Made by a program: the position numbers and the translations under genes. Positions 23,066-34,816 of a stretch of 64,000 nt of DNA are shown here, piece after piece; position 1 is the first letter of the stretch, and every line of letters begins with the position of its first letter. Below the pieces are notes generated by a model. It was not told the DNA's origin and ran no database searches. It saw only the letters and a program-made list of their open reading frames with translations. The stretch is from Guillardia theta CCMP2712 (lineage: Eukaryota; Cryptophyceae; Pyrenomonadales; Geminigeraceae): assembly GCF_000315625.1 (NCBI RefSeq), contig NW_005434510.1, positions 30,438 through 94,437 of the forward strand, in the 5' to 3' direction.

Positions 23066-24317
23066 CTACGAGGTTTCGATTTTAGCGGTTGCATAGTAGT
23101 CTGAGAATCCAACATCTGAGTCCGAATCGTTCCCCATGTTCAAAACGCTTCCATGATCGGAAGGCGGCGACAGGCGAAGGAAGCCTCTTGCTGTTGCCTC
23201 ATCAGGAGTATCACTCTCCAATCCTTCTTCATCCTGTTGCTGATCGACAAAAAATAAGTTCTTCATCATTCATCTTTGATCTTTACCTCGTCTTGAGCTG
23301 AAACCAAATAGATGTCCAAAGGCCCATCCTTTGACTGCAAGTAGATCTGATACTTCTGTCGATCTCGCTCAGGAAGATGCTCTGGATATGGGACGGCGAT
23401 GGTCGTCCCGCTAGGCGCCTTGATCGCGATTACTGTCTGATCCTTGAAAGCAGGGATGTTGCGAATGTCCTCATCAGTCACGTACGCCCGAGATCGAAAG
23501 TTCGCATCATTCTGCATCAAGCAGGTGAGCAAATGACACAGGGTGCATCAAAAGAATGCAGCAAGAAGCAATCTAGCAAGAGCGCTGATACCTGCTGTAT
23601 GACGAACTCTCGATTAAGAATATCCATGTACGAATCAAGCTCCTTCGAGCGGGCTTCCAGCATTCGCAGCTTTTCTTGCAGATCTTCAACTCCCTCATGA
23701 TCAGTGCCATCCCCCTCACCACACCTGTGAGGAGCTCAACAACACAAGAAAGCAAGTGTGAGCCAAGACAAGACAACGTACCCTTTCCATTGGATGTTGT
23801 TCTTAGACTTCTTCTCTATCAAACCGATCCCCTCCAAGACATTCGTGATGTCGTAGATTCTTCGTTTCTGCACAGAAGCAGCAAGTCAAATGGCAATGAT
23901 TTAGCATGGCACATGGCACAGCACCTGGACGAGGAGCTTTCCAGCGGCAGTGTTGAGATCAATGATGCCGTCCGGGGCATCTTGCACCAACGACACAAAC
24001 TTCTTAGTGAGTGTTCCAAGCGAACAATCATTTCTGCTTCCCCCTAGTGCAAGAGTTACTTGTATGACCAAACATTCATGAAGATCGAAAAGGGGCTAAC
24101 CGGAAGGATCATTTCGTGAAGGAGTATTCCCTTTCTTCAGTGGGGAAAAGTAAAGAGTCAGATCATCCATTTGCTAGCGTGTGAAGGATCTGTAGTGACT
24201 TCTCACCTTCCTTTTCGAAGATGAAGGCGACTCATCCACCAATCCGTAGTCCCCGCATGCATCATCCGCACCCAAGTCCTCATCCTCGGTTTTGACTTGC
24301 CTTTTCATGGGCCCCAT
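23066..24317 (-). CDS. E2F transcription factor
   Basis: A cell-cycle DNA-binding factor. Seven exons: 24317-24207, 24134-24101, 24043-23925, 23867-23782, 23725-23593, 23511-23287 and 23239-23066, about 293 aa. The winged-helix domain reads [30 protein letters not shown] and [20 protein letters not shown] then SKNNIQWKG, with the RRIYDI recognition motif. Next are the leucine-zipper dimerisation helix ([19 protein letters not shown]) and the marked box ([42 protein letters not shown]). The acidic tail has [17 protein letters not shown], where E2Fs carry the activation and Rb-binding segment; no exact pocket-binding motif is obvious. An upstream exon (24689-24450, ending GLVLK before GTAATG) joins in phase to [10 protein letters not shown] and may extend the N-terminus. 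GC-rich island 2 lies just past the stop. Confidence 0.95.
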
Positions 24318-24699
24318 CGCAGCAGCGACTTGCTGCTAATAACTATGCCGAAAACGAGAAAACAGCAGAAATAGGCGACACGCAAAGAACGGGGATTTCT
24401 TACACGAAAGTAAGAGAGGATATCAATGCAGAGATGCGATCATTACCTTCAAGACAAGCCCTTGTATTCCCCTCTTTGCAAGTACACGACGAGAAGAGGA
24501 TCTTGGACGATGTTTCTTGACCAGAGGGAGAAGAAGAGTCGATGTCTTGCTGGAGTGACGGGGAGAAGCAAGCAAGAAGAAGATCGAGGAATCAGAGCAG
24601 GAGCTAGAGAGAAGCGTCTGGCGGAAACGTCGCCTCAATGCTTCACGCTGACTGCAGCGGGAGCATACTGGCGGGCATCCTCTACTCAACTTTTAAAAA

Positions 24700-25103
24700 T
24701 CACCAAAGTTCTTATAAACCCAGTACCTCCATACATCAAAATTATATTTATTTTCTACTGGATTATCGACATGAGGGCGAGTTTCGGTACAACGACAGCC
24801 ACTCGAGTTTTAAAATATAATAATATAGAATAATAAAAAGAAATATCCTTCTTCGACTCATTTTTCAATACAAGCAGAGTTCCTTTGTACTGGTTGAAAA
24901 CGAGCGTTTCGGAATATCTTCTCATAATATATATAATATTTAAAAATATTGATTACCATGGTAGTTTGCCGACGAAAAAAGATATATTCTTTTATAAATT
25001 ACTTATTTTGTTTTGCGTACGGTTTAATAACGAAAAATCTTCATTTTAAAGGCTCTGAGGCGAACTTCCAAAACTTGCTCCACCCCTACCAACGTACCCT
25101 GGC
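24700..25103. other. AT-rich spacer
   Basis: A strongly AT-rich stretch (TAATAATATAG, ATATATAATATTTAAAAATATT) quite unlike its surroundings. No gene seen. Confidence 0.5.
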
Positions 25104-25206
25104 ACCACCGGGACCACCACCACCACCACCACCACCATCACCATCACCACCACCACCACCACCACCACCACCACCACCACCACCCCACCACCCCCACCAC
25201 CACCAC
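25104..25206. repeat. (CCA)n trinucleotide tract
   Basis: About 30 CCA units with a few TCA and CCC changes. Not coding by any other evidence. Confidence 0.9.
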
Positions 25207-25449
25207 GAATCTGGATTGGGCCATTCTTGCTACCCCACCCCCACTTCACAGACACCCCACCCACCCTTCGAGCTGCCGCTACTCATCAGGATCAGGCTTT
25301 GTGCGACGGTCCTCTGGCTCGGACGGGACTGGAGGCTAGTGGGTCCTAGGAGAGTCTTAACAACTTCAATAGCCCTTCAGCGGGGATCATCGATCCGATG
25401 ATCCGATTATTGAAGGCGTGAAAATATATGATAGCCGCTTTCACTTTCG

Positions 25450-26041
25450 GGAGTTAAAATAGCCTGACCGTCGCCGTCGGACAGTGATGCGGCGGCGGCC
25501 ACGGCGCAGCACCGGGCCGCGCGGCCGCTCCGGGCGCGCGGGCGCGCGGCTTCCGGCGATCCGGCCGGCCGGGCCGGCGGCTGGCCCCGGGATCATCATA
25601 GCACTGCGGCATACCGACGGTACTCACTACCCGGCGTCATTAGTCGGATAGTATCATCATCGGATCATCGGATTCCGAGTCAGCTTACTCCGAAGTGCAA
25701 GGCCCCGGAGTCCGAGTCGGACTACGGTCCGGAGCCCGGTCGGTCACGGGTCAGTGCCAGCCAGTGCGGCTCAGCGGCCGCCGAGTCCCGGCGGCCCTGC
25801 CGGGCCGCCGGGTACGGTATACTCGGGCCAGGCGCCGACCCGGTACCGTACCGTACGGTCGGACTCAGCGGCCTACGCGCCGGCTGGTCACGGGTCACCG
25901 GGTGGCGGCCAACGCGGCGGCCGCGGAGGGCCCGGCTGTGACTCAGGCTTGCCCGGCACCGGACGGTGCCGCTGCAGTGCGGCAGGCCGGGCCGGCCCGG
26001 GCCGCCGGGCCGCAGTCACGCCGCACGCCGGGCCGGGGTGA
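25450..26041. other. GC-rich island 3 (largest)
   Basis: About 590 bp of CCGGCCGG, GGCGGCGGCC and GGTACCGTACCGTACGGT-type sequence between E2F and the 26171 gene. Just outside its right edge is CTGTTCGGAAGG (26104-26115), found identically beside island 5. The neighbouring part 25600-25690 has CGGAT / GATCATCGGAT words. Confidence 0.7.
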
Positions 26042-26170
26042 TTTTAACTAGTAATACGGTAGTACCGCCCCGCTCCGGGCCGAGCAGAACTTAACTTCGG
26101 AAGCTGTTCGGAAGGCTCAAATGACTCGAAGGTGAGGCGAGCTCGTAGGTCCCACTTGTAAGGGCGCGTC

Positions 26171-26935
26171 ATGTTGCTTCGGGTCACAAGCGCTATGGCG
26201 CTGATCGGAGCGGCCTCTTCGTTCATGATCAGCCTTCCTGCTCCTTCACACACATCTTGTCTCACCACTGTATGCTCTGTTGTGTCTCCCAATCCTTCCC
26301 AGCCCTCGTTTTCCTCCTCCAGGAGATCCATCGTCGCTGGGATCTTGAGCGTAGGGGGTGCTTTTCTTGCTGGCCCTGTTCTTGCGGAGGATCGTCCAAA
26401 AATCCCAGAGGATCAGATGATAAAGCCTCCGTCAAACAGCTGCGCCCAGGGTAAACTCCTTGCTGCATCCCGCAATCATAGATTTACCATCGTCCCAGCC
26501 CGCTGATCGTTGACGTTTCCAGGGGTTGGTGGCAAATGCGAGGAGCTTGCAGAGGGAAACCCGCTCATCATGGAGCTTCAGAAGCGATCTGCAGCAAACA
26601 GGTAGAAATTTGGTGATACCGCCGTCATTTTTATCGTCAAGGCAGGTTGAAATACCAAAAAGAGGAACTTGAAAGCTACTGGTAACCTCGCGCCTGTCTC
26701 CTATTTGCACTTTTAGAATAACCACCTTAATCGAAGGAACCGCAACTACAAGGACTTCTTCGACAACTCGTGCACTGCTCAGAATCGCAAGGTGGTGAAA
26801 GATCTGATAGTTCGTGTCGCTGAGTTCCTTCCCCTGGCAGTGCAATTTTGTCCAGCGCGAAGATGGAACCTGGGCGGTGATCGACAAGGACAGTACAATT
26901 CCCTTGAAGAGCAGCAAACAATGAAGTGTCACTAG
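26171..26935 (+). CDS. Putative thylakoid-lumen protein with tripartite presequence
   Basis: Three exons (26171-26450, 26523-26601, 26737-26935) give 185 aa. Residues 1-25 are a signal peptide (MLLRVTSAMALIGAASSFMI). A Ser/Pro transit-like part follows, then a twin-Arg signal RRSIVAGILSVGGAFLAGPV ending LAED at about residue 73, as used for Tat import into the thylakoid lumen. The mature part of about 110 aa has IPEDQMIKPPSNSC, KCEELAEGNPLIMELQKRS and NRNYKDFFDNSCTAQNRK, with three Cys, and is otherwise unknown to me. It could be a small extrinsic photosystem protein, but I cannot name one. The in-phase exon 3 joint uses the AG at 26736 rather than the stronger-looking TTTTAG at 26711-26715, which would shift the frame. 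Confidence 0.6.
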
Positions 26936-27064
26936 TATGCGAATCAGGCCATGAAGGCGATGCAGAAAATGATTTATTCGCGGGTGATGATCATCATATA
27001 AAGCGTTTCAACAAACATTCAAATATTTACGATCCGTCCTCAGGAATTCCAAACCTGCCGAACA

Positions 27065-28236
27065 TTATAGGTCAGATATCAGAGTCGCTGCATTTCTCCA
27101 TCTCAACCTATCAATCTTGCCCTTCTTGATGTTCTTCGGATTGGGACGTCCACCTGAAAAAGCCAAATCAATCAACATGTCCTCAGCAGTACAACATGGA
27201 AATATCCCGTCACTCACATTCCTTCCAGCGTGTCTCACATCCATGCAACGCAGCGTATCGAAGCCTGTCCGAGATGTCGTTGTTGGCTGCCTCCTTTGGA
27301 AGAAAAGAGCATCAATACACAAAAGAGTGGTCAAAGACATAAAACATGCGCAAATCAGCAAAACTCGAGATCAGCAGTCAAAGTCACATAATAACTTGAC
27401 AGTGACGCATATCAACCAAGGTGTGTGAGCCACAACAACATCTCGCCCGGAAATTCAGAAGCAACCATGAAAATCAAGCATGCACATGTGTTGAATTTTG
27501 CATGAACCTTCTCCCTTTCTCTTCAACAATTCTGCAGCATCTCCAACCTTGCCTCGAATCTATCTGCCTCAACACTCTGTCGAAATCCTTCTAACATTAT
27601 CATGAACACGATCATCCATCAGTCAAAACAAAGGCCTACGAAATACAACACTTTCTCTTCCAGTTATTGCCCTTCTCCTCGTCGCCCTTCTCCTCAGGAT
27701 GATTCTCATCGATACCAACATAGCATCAGCAGAAAGGTAATTCATAACATATATGTATCATAAACATCAGCATAACTTTGAATCATCTTGCTCTTCAAGC
27801 GATCTATGTTGACGATCACAGCAATCTACGATATTTGATATGCGAGTGGTTGTAACGAAATGATTCCACATAGGAAATCCAATTGTGCTGCTTGTTGAAC
27901 ACCATTGTTCCCTACAGCAATCAGGATCCATATCATAGTTGGCGGCATAATTGAATCAGCATGATAATCGCCCGCAACACCGACCTCCATTTGATCATAG
28001 ATATCAATGGTGAACACCTCTAAGACTTCACCATCTGTTCTATACTACCCCCTCATTCTCTCTCCCTGTACCGTCTTTTCTCTATCTGTCTCCTCGTGCT
28101 TTGCTGCTTGTTCATGTTCTCCCTCTCCTCCCGTCCTCCTTCCTCTTCTTACTTGTCTGTAGGGGTTGCTCGCGCCTTTCAGCACATCAAACATGGCGGC
28201 TCCTCCTGACCCCCGGACCCCTTCGTTTCTTCTCAT
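27065..28236 (-). CDS. Small unknown gene, spliced, partly resolved
   Basis: The first exon (28236 or inner Met 28194, to about 28152) reads MFDVLKGASNPYRQ before a clean donor GTAAGA. The last two exons (about 27295-27222 and 27151-27065) join in phase as NNDISDRLRYAALHGCETRW, KEC, GRPNPKNIKKGKIDRLRWRN, AATLISDL and stop. The product is basic and Trp/Arg-rich, the kind of composition seen in small organellar or ribosomal proteins, but I recognise no family. The middle (27300-28150) may hold one exon near 28020-27985 (VFTIDIYDQME); the rest is AT-rich and intron-like. Confidence 0.45.
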
Positions 28237-29141
28237 GACCCTGCGTCCCTGGAGTGGGGTGGTGATAGTATTTCTATAAACATGTATTTGACTGAAATAA
28301 TGTATATCAATTAGTACTATAATAAAAGATTAAACTTTTATGATACCAAAAAGAAGCATATGGGTGGGTGATTTATTGTTATCCATCGTGTTCTAATTTG
28401 GGGTCGTCGTTGAGGCACACTTGGAAATTCAACCACGGGCACACCCCATCTATGGTACCCCCTACCCTTTTATATTGTGACCTACCCATTGATTCAACTC
28501 TCAACAACCTTTCAAAAGACGGGTGTATAAAGTACCCTAGAGGGGTCATTTAAGAAAAACCTGTACCCCCACCCTCCCTGAAATGGATCAACTTAGTCCT
28601 GGAATCCCGTCGGGCCGGCCGGGCCGCATTGGGCCTGAACTTCATTTCGGGCTCAGAGGCCGTGTAGCACAGCTAGTACATGTGCATGGGCGCATAGCTA
28701 GCAATAGAGCATCGATGCTGTACCGCTGCCAATGGTGTGTGCGACTCTTTGACATGAGTCGCCTGCTCCTCCTTCCCTTCCTACCATTACTAGTCCTCAC
28801 CTCTTCCTTCCCTTGCTACCAATATTAGTCCTCACCTCTTCCTTCCCTTCCTACCACTACCAGTCCCAATCCTCGTCCTCCTTGCTATCCTCCTCGAGCA
28901 CCTTCCCGTCATCTACCTTAACCATCTACACCTATAACACCAACTCATTGTAGTTATTAATTTCTCATCCTCCTTTCTCTTCTGCCTCCTTCACGTTTGC
29001 TCCACCCTCCTCACGGCCCCACAATACTCAGATTCTCGTCTCCCAACACCCGCTCCCTATATCTCATCGCCCGTGCGTTTCCTTTGTCTCAATTTCTACA
29101 TCCTCCGTTTGATATATATCATAAGTGTGAACAAGCAGCCA
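28237..29141. other. Intergenic region with CACCCC words and a small GC patch
   Basis: No gene seen. From 28435 to 28580 there are ACACCCC, GTACCCCC, CTACCC and CCCACCC words. A 45-bp GC-rich patch (28605-28650, GGGCCGGCCGGGCCGC) resembles the islands. From 28760 to 28865 a CCTTCCTACCATTACTAGTCCTCACCTCTT-type segment is repeated about three times (unit roughly 40 bp, written here in part as TACCATTACTAGTCCTCAC). Confidence 0.45.
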
Positions 29142-30944
29142 ATGTTCACAGCAAGGCTCTTGTTTTCCTGCCTTGTTCTCCTTATCAGCAACACACGGGA
29201 ACCGCATGCTTTCTCTCTTGGCACCCTCAGAGAACCAGGAGGGAGCTCCAAGGTCTACTTTGCTGCTCTACGAGGAGGGAGAGGGCAAGACGAGTCAGCA
29301 TCGTCTCCCTCCTCCTCTGATTCCGCTGGTGAAGAAATGAACACCGGTAAGCACATGGCCCGGACGACAAGGCGGCAAACCACCAAGAAGCAGGTGAACA
29401 TCGTGAGCTGGGACGCTGTGCAGGACAGGGAGAAGAGGAGAGCCAAGGAGCCGCAGGCAGACGTTCGTGTCCTCCTGAAGAACCAGAGCGCGACGTTGGG
29501 CATCACCCCGTCTCAGCTGGAAGTGCTTCCTAAGAGTGCCTTGATCAAGCACGCGAGGGAGAGAGGAATCGTTGTGTCGGGGGAGAGCTTGTCGAACAGC
29601 AACGTGCGGGCAGCGCTGCGGCCATACCTTCCCTCGGGCAAGGAGCTCAAGGAGCTGCTGAGAAAGGTCAAGGACAAGAAGAAGATAGTGGGAGACGACG
29701 CGAAGAAGACGAGGAAGTCCAAGTATCAGTCCTCCAAGTGGGAGAGGGTCAATGGAGAGCTGGTTGAGGTGAGCGTCTACGGGCCCGGGGGACCGACAGA
29801 CTCGGACTTTGTGCAGCTAGCGAAGCAGCACGTGGACGAGAAATTCAGCGAGGAGGAGCTGACCCGGAAGAAGAGAGCAGAGCTGGTCCACGAGTGGGCG
29901 GAAAGGTTCAGCGGGGAATACTTCAGGATGGTCTACTCCGGAGAGATTAGTCCGACAGGGCAGCCGAGGGATACGTGGGAGAACGGAACGGCTCCAGAGT
30001 GTCTGGATGTGTGGGGTGCGGCGGCGGATCCGACGGGGATTATGGTCGAGTTGAACGATGAGGAGGAGGCGAAGGATGAGGAGCAAGTCGAGTACAACGC
30101 AGTCAACAACCTTGTGAAGGCGACGGGGGAGAGGCCTGCTGTACTCCCAGCAGAGAAGGAGGGTTACGAACGCTGGGCTGCCCTGGAGGACAAGGACTTC
30201 TCGGTGTACAACACCAAGGAGCTGAACGAGCGGCTGCTGCTGGCAGCGAAGGAGGCCGATGTCGTGGCGGTGAATGTGCTAGTGCAGGCAGGGGCAAGAG
30301 TTAATTGCCGGGGAAAGGAAGGAGGAGGAATGCCTCCCCTCGCCATCGCCGTCGTTAGCGGCAACTTGCCCGTCGCGAGGCGCCTGCTGCAGCTCGGGGC
30401 CAACGTCTCCACCAGAGTCGAGCTGAGAAGTTCCCTCCTGCACCTGGCCTCGGGGATGGGGAAACCGGACATGGCAGAGCTGCTTGTCAGCTACGGGGCA
30501 GAGCTTGAGGCCATCAACTATGGGGGCTGGACGCCTGCCCACTGCGCAGCCCTCCTTGGTCACTTCCGCTACGTCAAGCAGCTTGCCCAGCTCGGTGCCA
30601 ACTTGAGTGCGGTGTCTGTGTATTCTAGGGAAACGCCAGCGCAGCTGGCAAGGAAGGCAGGGCTGGAGCGAACAGCAGAGGCAATAGAGCTGCTGGAGAG
30701 GCTGCTGGAGGAAGGAGTCATTCCGAGGCAGAAGGTAACGAAGCTGCGCCCGAGCTCGCCGCAGCCCATGGAGTCGTCGGAGGACGAGGACGAGCAACTT
30801 TCCCTGGGTATCTCGGACGAGACGTACCTGCAGGCTATGCCTAAGAAGGAGCTCGTCAACCGGGAGGAGGGAGAGAGAGTGTTACAGGAACTTGAGGAGA
30901 CGCTAGATCAGGCGCTCATGTCCCCTCAACTCGCATTGCAGTGA
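29142..30944 (+). CDS. Plastid-targeted ankyrin-repeat protein
   Basis: An intronless frame. I choose Met at 29142 (600 aa) over 29073 because it opens a good signal peptide (MFTARLLFSCLVLLI) with a likely cleavage at EPHA before FSLGT; Phe after the cleavage site is the usual plastid signal in cryptophyte-type algae. A Ser-rich transit region follows. Next come a Lys/Arg-rich part, then a SAP-like helix pair (SQLEVLPKSALIKHARERGI then NVRAALRPYLP), and a Trp-containing acidic middle. At roughly residues 380-545 there are four ankyrin repeats (LLLAAKEADVVAVNVLVQAG, PPLAIAVVSGNLPVARRLLQ, SLLHLASGMGKPDMAELLVS, TPAHCAALLGHFRYVKQLAQ). The C-terminus is acidic. This is a protein-interaction scaffold of unknown partner. 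Codon use and GC look like the neighbouring genes. Confidence 0.75.
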   Translation: MFTARLLFSCLVLLISNTREPHAFSLGTLREPGGSSKVYFAALRGGRGQDESASSPSSSDSAGEEMNTGKHMARTTRRQTTKKQVNIVSWDAVQDREKRRAKEPQADVRVLLKNQSATLGITPSQLEVLPKSALIKHARERGIVVSGESLSNSNVRAALRPYLPSGKELKELLRKVKDKKKIVGDDAKKTRKSKYQSSKWERVNGELVEVSVYGPGGPTDSDFVQLAKQHVDEKFSEEELTRKKRAELVHEWAERFSGEYFRMVYSGEISPTGQPRDTWENGTAPECLDVWGAAADPTGIMVELNDEEEAKDEEQVEYNAVNNLVKATGERPAVLPAEKEGYERWAALEDKDFSVYNTKELNERLLLAAKEADVVAVNVLVQAGARVNCRGKEGGGMPPLAIAVVSGNLPVARRLLQLGANVSTRVELRSSLLHLASGMGKPDMAELLVSYGAELEAINYGGWTPAHCAALLGHFRYVKQLAQLGANLSAVSVYSRETPAQLARKAGLERTAEAIELLERLLEEGVIPRQKVTKLRPSSPQPMESSEDEDEQLSLGISDETYLQAMPKKELVNREEGERVLQELEETLDQALMSPQLALQ

Positions 30945-31038
30945 CCCGACGACTCCTCTCCTCTCCTCCTCCACCTGAAGGAAGAGAGGAGAGGTGAATG
31001 CTGCGTGCTGGTCACGAAGGACAAGGACGGCCAAGGGT

Positions 31039-31070
<32 letters not shown>

Positions 31071-31218
31071 TCGCTGCTCACGTTGTACGGCTACGCAGCT
31101 GAACCGAGTGACAAGCTTTCAGAATGGGTTGAGACTGTGAGGGTTGGGTGTCGGGTAGGCAAGGAGGAGGAGGAGGAGGGGGAGGAGGAGGAGGAGGAGG
31201 AGGAGGAGACTTGTTGCC
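30945..31218. other. Short spacer between convergent genes
   Basis: Contains (GACGAG)n at about 31040-31068 and (GGA)n at 31163-31207. No gene seen. It separates the stop of the ankyrin gene from the proposed RFT1 stop. Confidence 0.5.
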
Positions 31219-34200
31219 CTAATACCATCGTCTTGGACTTCGTCTCACTTCGAGTGTATGTGCTTGGAGGACAGGAAATGACGACTTGAGCTTCCCTCAT
31301 TCATTCTTCCCCTTCCTTATCATCCCTCTCACCTTGCTCAAGAACGCTCCCTCTCTCGCCCGAACGACGAGGCCGCAAAGGATCAGCAAAACAACTCCGA
31401 CAAGAATGTGCACGAGGAGGAGATGCGGGCGTATTGCTCCACGTCCTGCTCCATAGTTAGTCCAACATCCATATCATCATCATCTTCATCACAATCATCT
31501 CCATCGCCTCCATCACCTCCTCCTCCTCCTCCTCCACCTCCACCACCACAATCATCTCTTTTTCCATCTCCGTCATCCACAACAATGGCAGCACCAAGCA
31601 GTAGCGATTCTGAGAGCAGGGCGATGGCCCCGCAGCAGACGAACGTAAGAGAGGAGGAGAACCCTGGCAGGAGCATCCTCCCGGAAAATTTAATCTGCTC
31701 TACAGTCAGTGAATCAATTCCTTGCCTTCCTTTCCTCCCTTGCTCCTGCCTCCCCTCATTCCTCATCCTCCCCTCCTTCCTGCTCCTCCTCCCTCTGTCA
31801 CCTTCCCTGACGAGGATTCGAAAAATGAATGAGCATGAGCGATGCTCAGGGCAATCCTCATCGTCTGTCTTATCGTCAGGGTAGAACCAGGGATGGAAGT
31901 AGAGGTGAGAGGGAGAGCAGCACAAGAAGGAGAGGAGGGGCGGGAGGAAGAGGAGGAGTACGTCGACGTGGAGAGAGCAGGAAGAGAAGAAACGGACAAC
32001 TGAGGGGGAAAAGGAGGAAGGACGAGTGGAGGAGGGTGTAGGAGTGGGGAGCAGCAGGAGCGCGAGGCGCACGGGGGGGGGAGCTACCATGTTGACACAG
32101 TTGCCGATGATCAGAGCTTTCACTCCTGCGCTCCCTCAGACGCTGACCGGCAAGGCACATGCTCGACCTAGAGTCGGAGCAAGCAGAGAGGCGAGGAGGA
32201 GGTACCCTCCTGTGACGGGGACGAGACGGAGCCCCCGTGCTCGGATCTAGGGGTAGCAAGTGATGCGGGAAAGAGCGTGAGGAGGTGGAAGGAGAGAGGG
32301 AAGGGCACGAGAACGGCAGGGAAAGTGTTGACAGTGGAGCAGGAGAAGCAAAACAACAGTGAGAAGGAGGAGGGTGGCTGGTGGAAGTGGCGAAAGTCAT
32401 TGAGGGCGTAGACGAGGAGCAGGAGGAGCAGGAGGAGCAGGAGGAGCAGGAGGAGCAGGAGGAGCAGGAGGAGCAGGAGGCAGCAGGTGCAGGAGCAGCA
32501 GGTGCAGGAGGAGCGGGAGGAGCGAACCTGCGCGGGAGTTGCACTTGCATGCGTGAAAGCCTCAGTAACGCCATTGAGCGCAAGCAACATGACGTAAAGG
32601 CTACGGGAGAGGAGGTGAGACCGGTCCCCTCCGCAGCTCCTACCCACCTGTACCACCCCAGGATGCCGGGCATGTCCGTACTGCTCCATTTGACTCCGTA
32701 GAGGATGTGGACCAGCCTGCTGGGCAGTGAGCTGGAGTCTTCCTGAGGAAGGGACGCCAGACGCAAAGGAGTAGCCCTGGCCGAAGGAAGCGACGAGCAG
32801 TCCAATGAAAACAACGAGCTGGGAGAGGACGGAGAAAACCTGAGGGGAAGGAGTCACAAGGGTTCTAACTGCCAATTGCTCCTCCCGCCATCCTCCTGCC
32901 TCTGTTCCTCCTCTCAGCCTTCCTCTTCCTCCTCCTCATCCTCTTCCTCTTCCTCCTCCTCTTCCTCTGTCCCTCCTCTCAGCCTTCCTCCCTCCTCCCT
33001 CCTCCTCCTCCTCCTCCTCCTCCTCCTCCTCCTCTTCCTCCCTTCTCCCTCCTGATCTCCTTGCGATTCCTCCCTCACATTCCTCGTGTTTCCCTCGTTC
33101 TCTCCATCCTCACCTCAAGCGCCTCATCGAAGTCCTTCGAGCTCAGCAGCTTGCTGAATGCGAGCTGGGCGAGAAAGTCAAGGGAGAACAGAAGCATGAC
33201 GTGATCGAAGAGGGGAGGAAGACGAGGCAGAGGACGAGAACAGGAATATGGAGGTCAAAGGGAATGACTGGGAGGAAGAAGGGGGGGAGGAGAAGCAGCA
33301 GCAGGAGCAGCAGGAGGAGCAGGAGCAGGAGGAGCAGGAGCAGGAGGAGCAGGAGGGGATGAATGAGCAGCAGCAGCAGCAGCAGTAGCAGCAGCACCTG
33401 TGCCATCTCCTCAAGGGGGAGGAAGACAAGCCTCACAGCGAGCGACCCCAAGTTCTTCCTCGTCCTGTCAGTGACTTCCTGCAGATCTCAGCTGCTCACC
33501 TGCACGATGCCGTACATGGCCCACGTCTGAGACTCGAAGAGCCCTAGCAGGATCTGAGGACAGAGTTCTCAGGAGGAGGACGAGGTTCTAGGAGGACGAG
33601 GGGGAAGAGGAAGGGGAAGGGGTCTCGACAAGTAAGGGATCGCTGTAGCAAGGGAGCGGAGCGCTAGGAGGAATGGGGGAGGGGGGATGCGCAGGGAGGA
33701 GGGAAGAGCTACCAACGTCTCCCCCTTCTCCATGAGGTACTTCTGGAGCGATTTCATGCACATGGTCGCCGCAAGGCCAGCAAGCTGCAAGTCCAACTGA
33801 CTGAAGGAGCTGAAGAACAAGGATCCACTGACGACCCCGACGGTCTCCGACAGCCCGACCCCCTCCCGGCTCATTGCAAAGAAGGCGAAGAGGCAGCCGA
33901 AGATGCTGAGAGCATACGAGATCTGCCCGGCCGCGAACGCCCGCAGGGGACGAGCTGGGTCTGCCATGACCATGGCGGCGGTCAACACGACCTTGACCGT
34001 CAGAGCAAGCATCTCGGTGCGAGCACGCAGCTTGATGAGGAAGAGATTCTGCGCGAGGATGTAGAGAGGCTCGCTGAGCATCTCGAAAGCAGCGGCCAAG
34101 ACGAACATGCTGGCGATGAGGTGGTAGCTTTCGTGCTCGCTCCTCTGACTCGCGTCCAGGACGTTGGACGCGAACAGGACGGCTGCTCCGACGAGGAGAG

Positions 34201-34816
34201 AGAGAGGAATCGCAAGCCATGCCACGGAGAGGATTTGAGCTCGCTCCTTGCTGTCCTTCCACGCTGAGGGAGAGGTCCTGCATGTAGAGTGATCACCTTC
34301 GAGGGGAGAGGAGGAGGAGGAGGAGGAAGAGGAAGAGGAGGAGGAAGAGGAGGGAGCATATGAGGACATGACAAGGGAGGAGAGGGAGGAGAGAGACAGA
34401 GTCAGGGGAGGAGCAGCGGAGAAGGAAGAGGAGGAAGACAAGGGAATCAGAATGAGCGGGAAGAAACCTCTGGCAAGCATCACGAAAACCTTCCCTGGAC
34501 AGGGAGAGGACTGTATCATAAAGAAGCTGAAGCTTCACAGCTCCGATCCCATACGAGCTCCTGCACAGCACAACGGCCATCATGTGGCAGGCGAGACGAT
34601 CAAGTGGGCCGCTTACTTGTCCACAGATCTCGCGATAACGATGTTCAGCCCGAAGGTGAGGAACCTTGAGGGGGTCAAGTGTCAGCGAGGGAAGGGCGGC
34701 AAGTCCATGCTGGAGGACCTGGAGAAGAGCTGGAGGGTGAAGAGGGAAAGAAGCCCGGAGGAAAGAGACCCAATGACTGCATCCAGCACATCACTTGGTT
34801 GGGACCCGCACTTCAT
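31219..34816 (-). CDS. RFT1: RFT1-like ER lipid-linked oligosaccharide protein
   Basis: A multispanning ER membrane protein needed for N-glycan precursor supply. Short exons in family order on the minus strand: SLSSGLLSLFTLQLFSR (start exon), FLTFGLNIVIARSVDK (about 34667-34619), SSYGIGAVKLQLLYDTVLSL then SREGFRDACQR (about 34570-34470), WLAIPLSLLVGAAVLF...SEPLYILAQNLFLIKLR...QKYLMEKGETL (34280-33711), QTWAMYGIVQ (about 33553-33501), LGSLAVRLVFLPLEEMAQ (33453-33399), DHVMLLFSLDFLAQLAFSKL (about 33210-33117), FSVLSQLVVFIGLLVASFG, HILYGVKWSSTDMPGILGW, SLYVMLLALNGVTEAFTHAS, ALIIGNCVNM and LLVHILVGVVLLILCGLVV. The final exon to 31219 is tentative. The RFT1-typical REGFRDAC and LNGVTEAFTHA blocks make the identity secure. 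Introns are long and repeat-filled. Confidence 0.9.
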
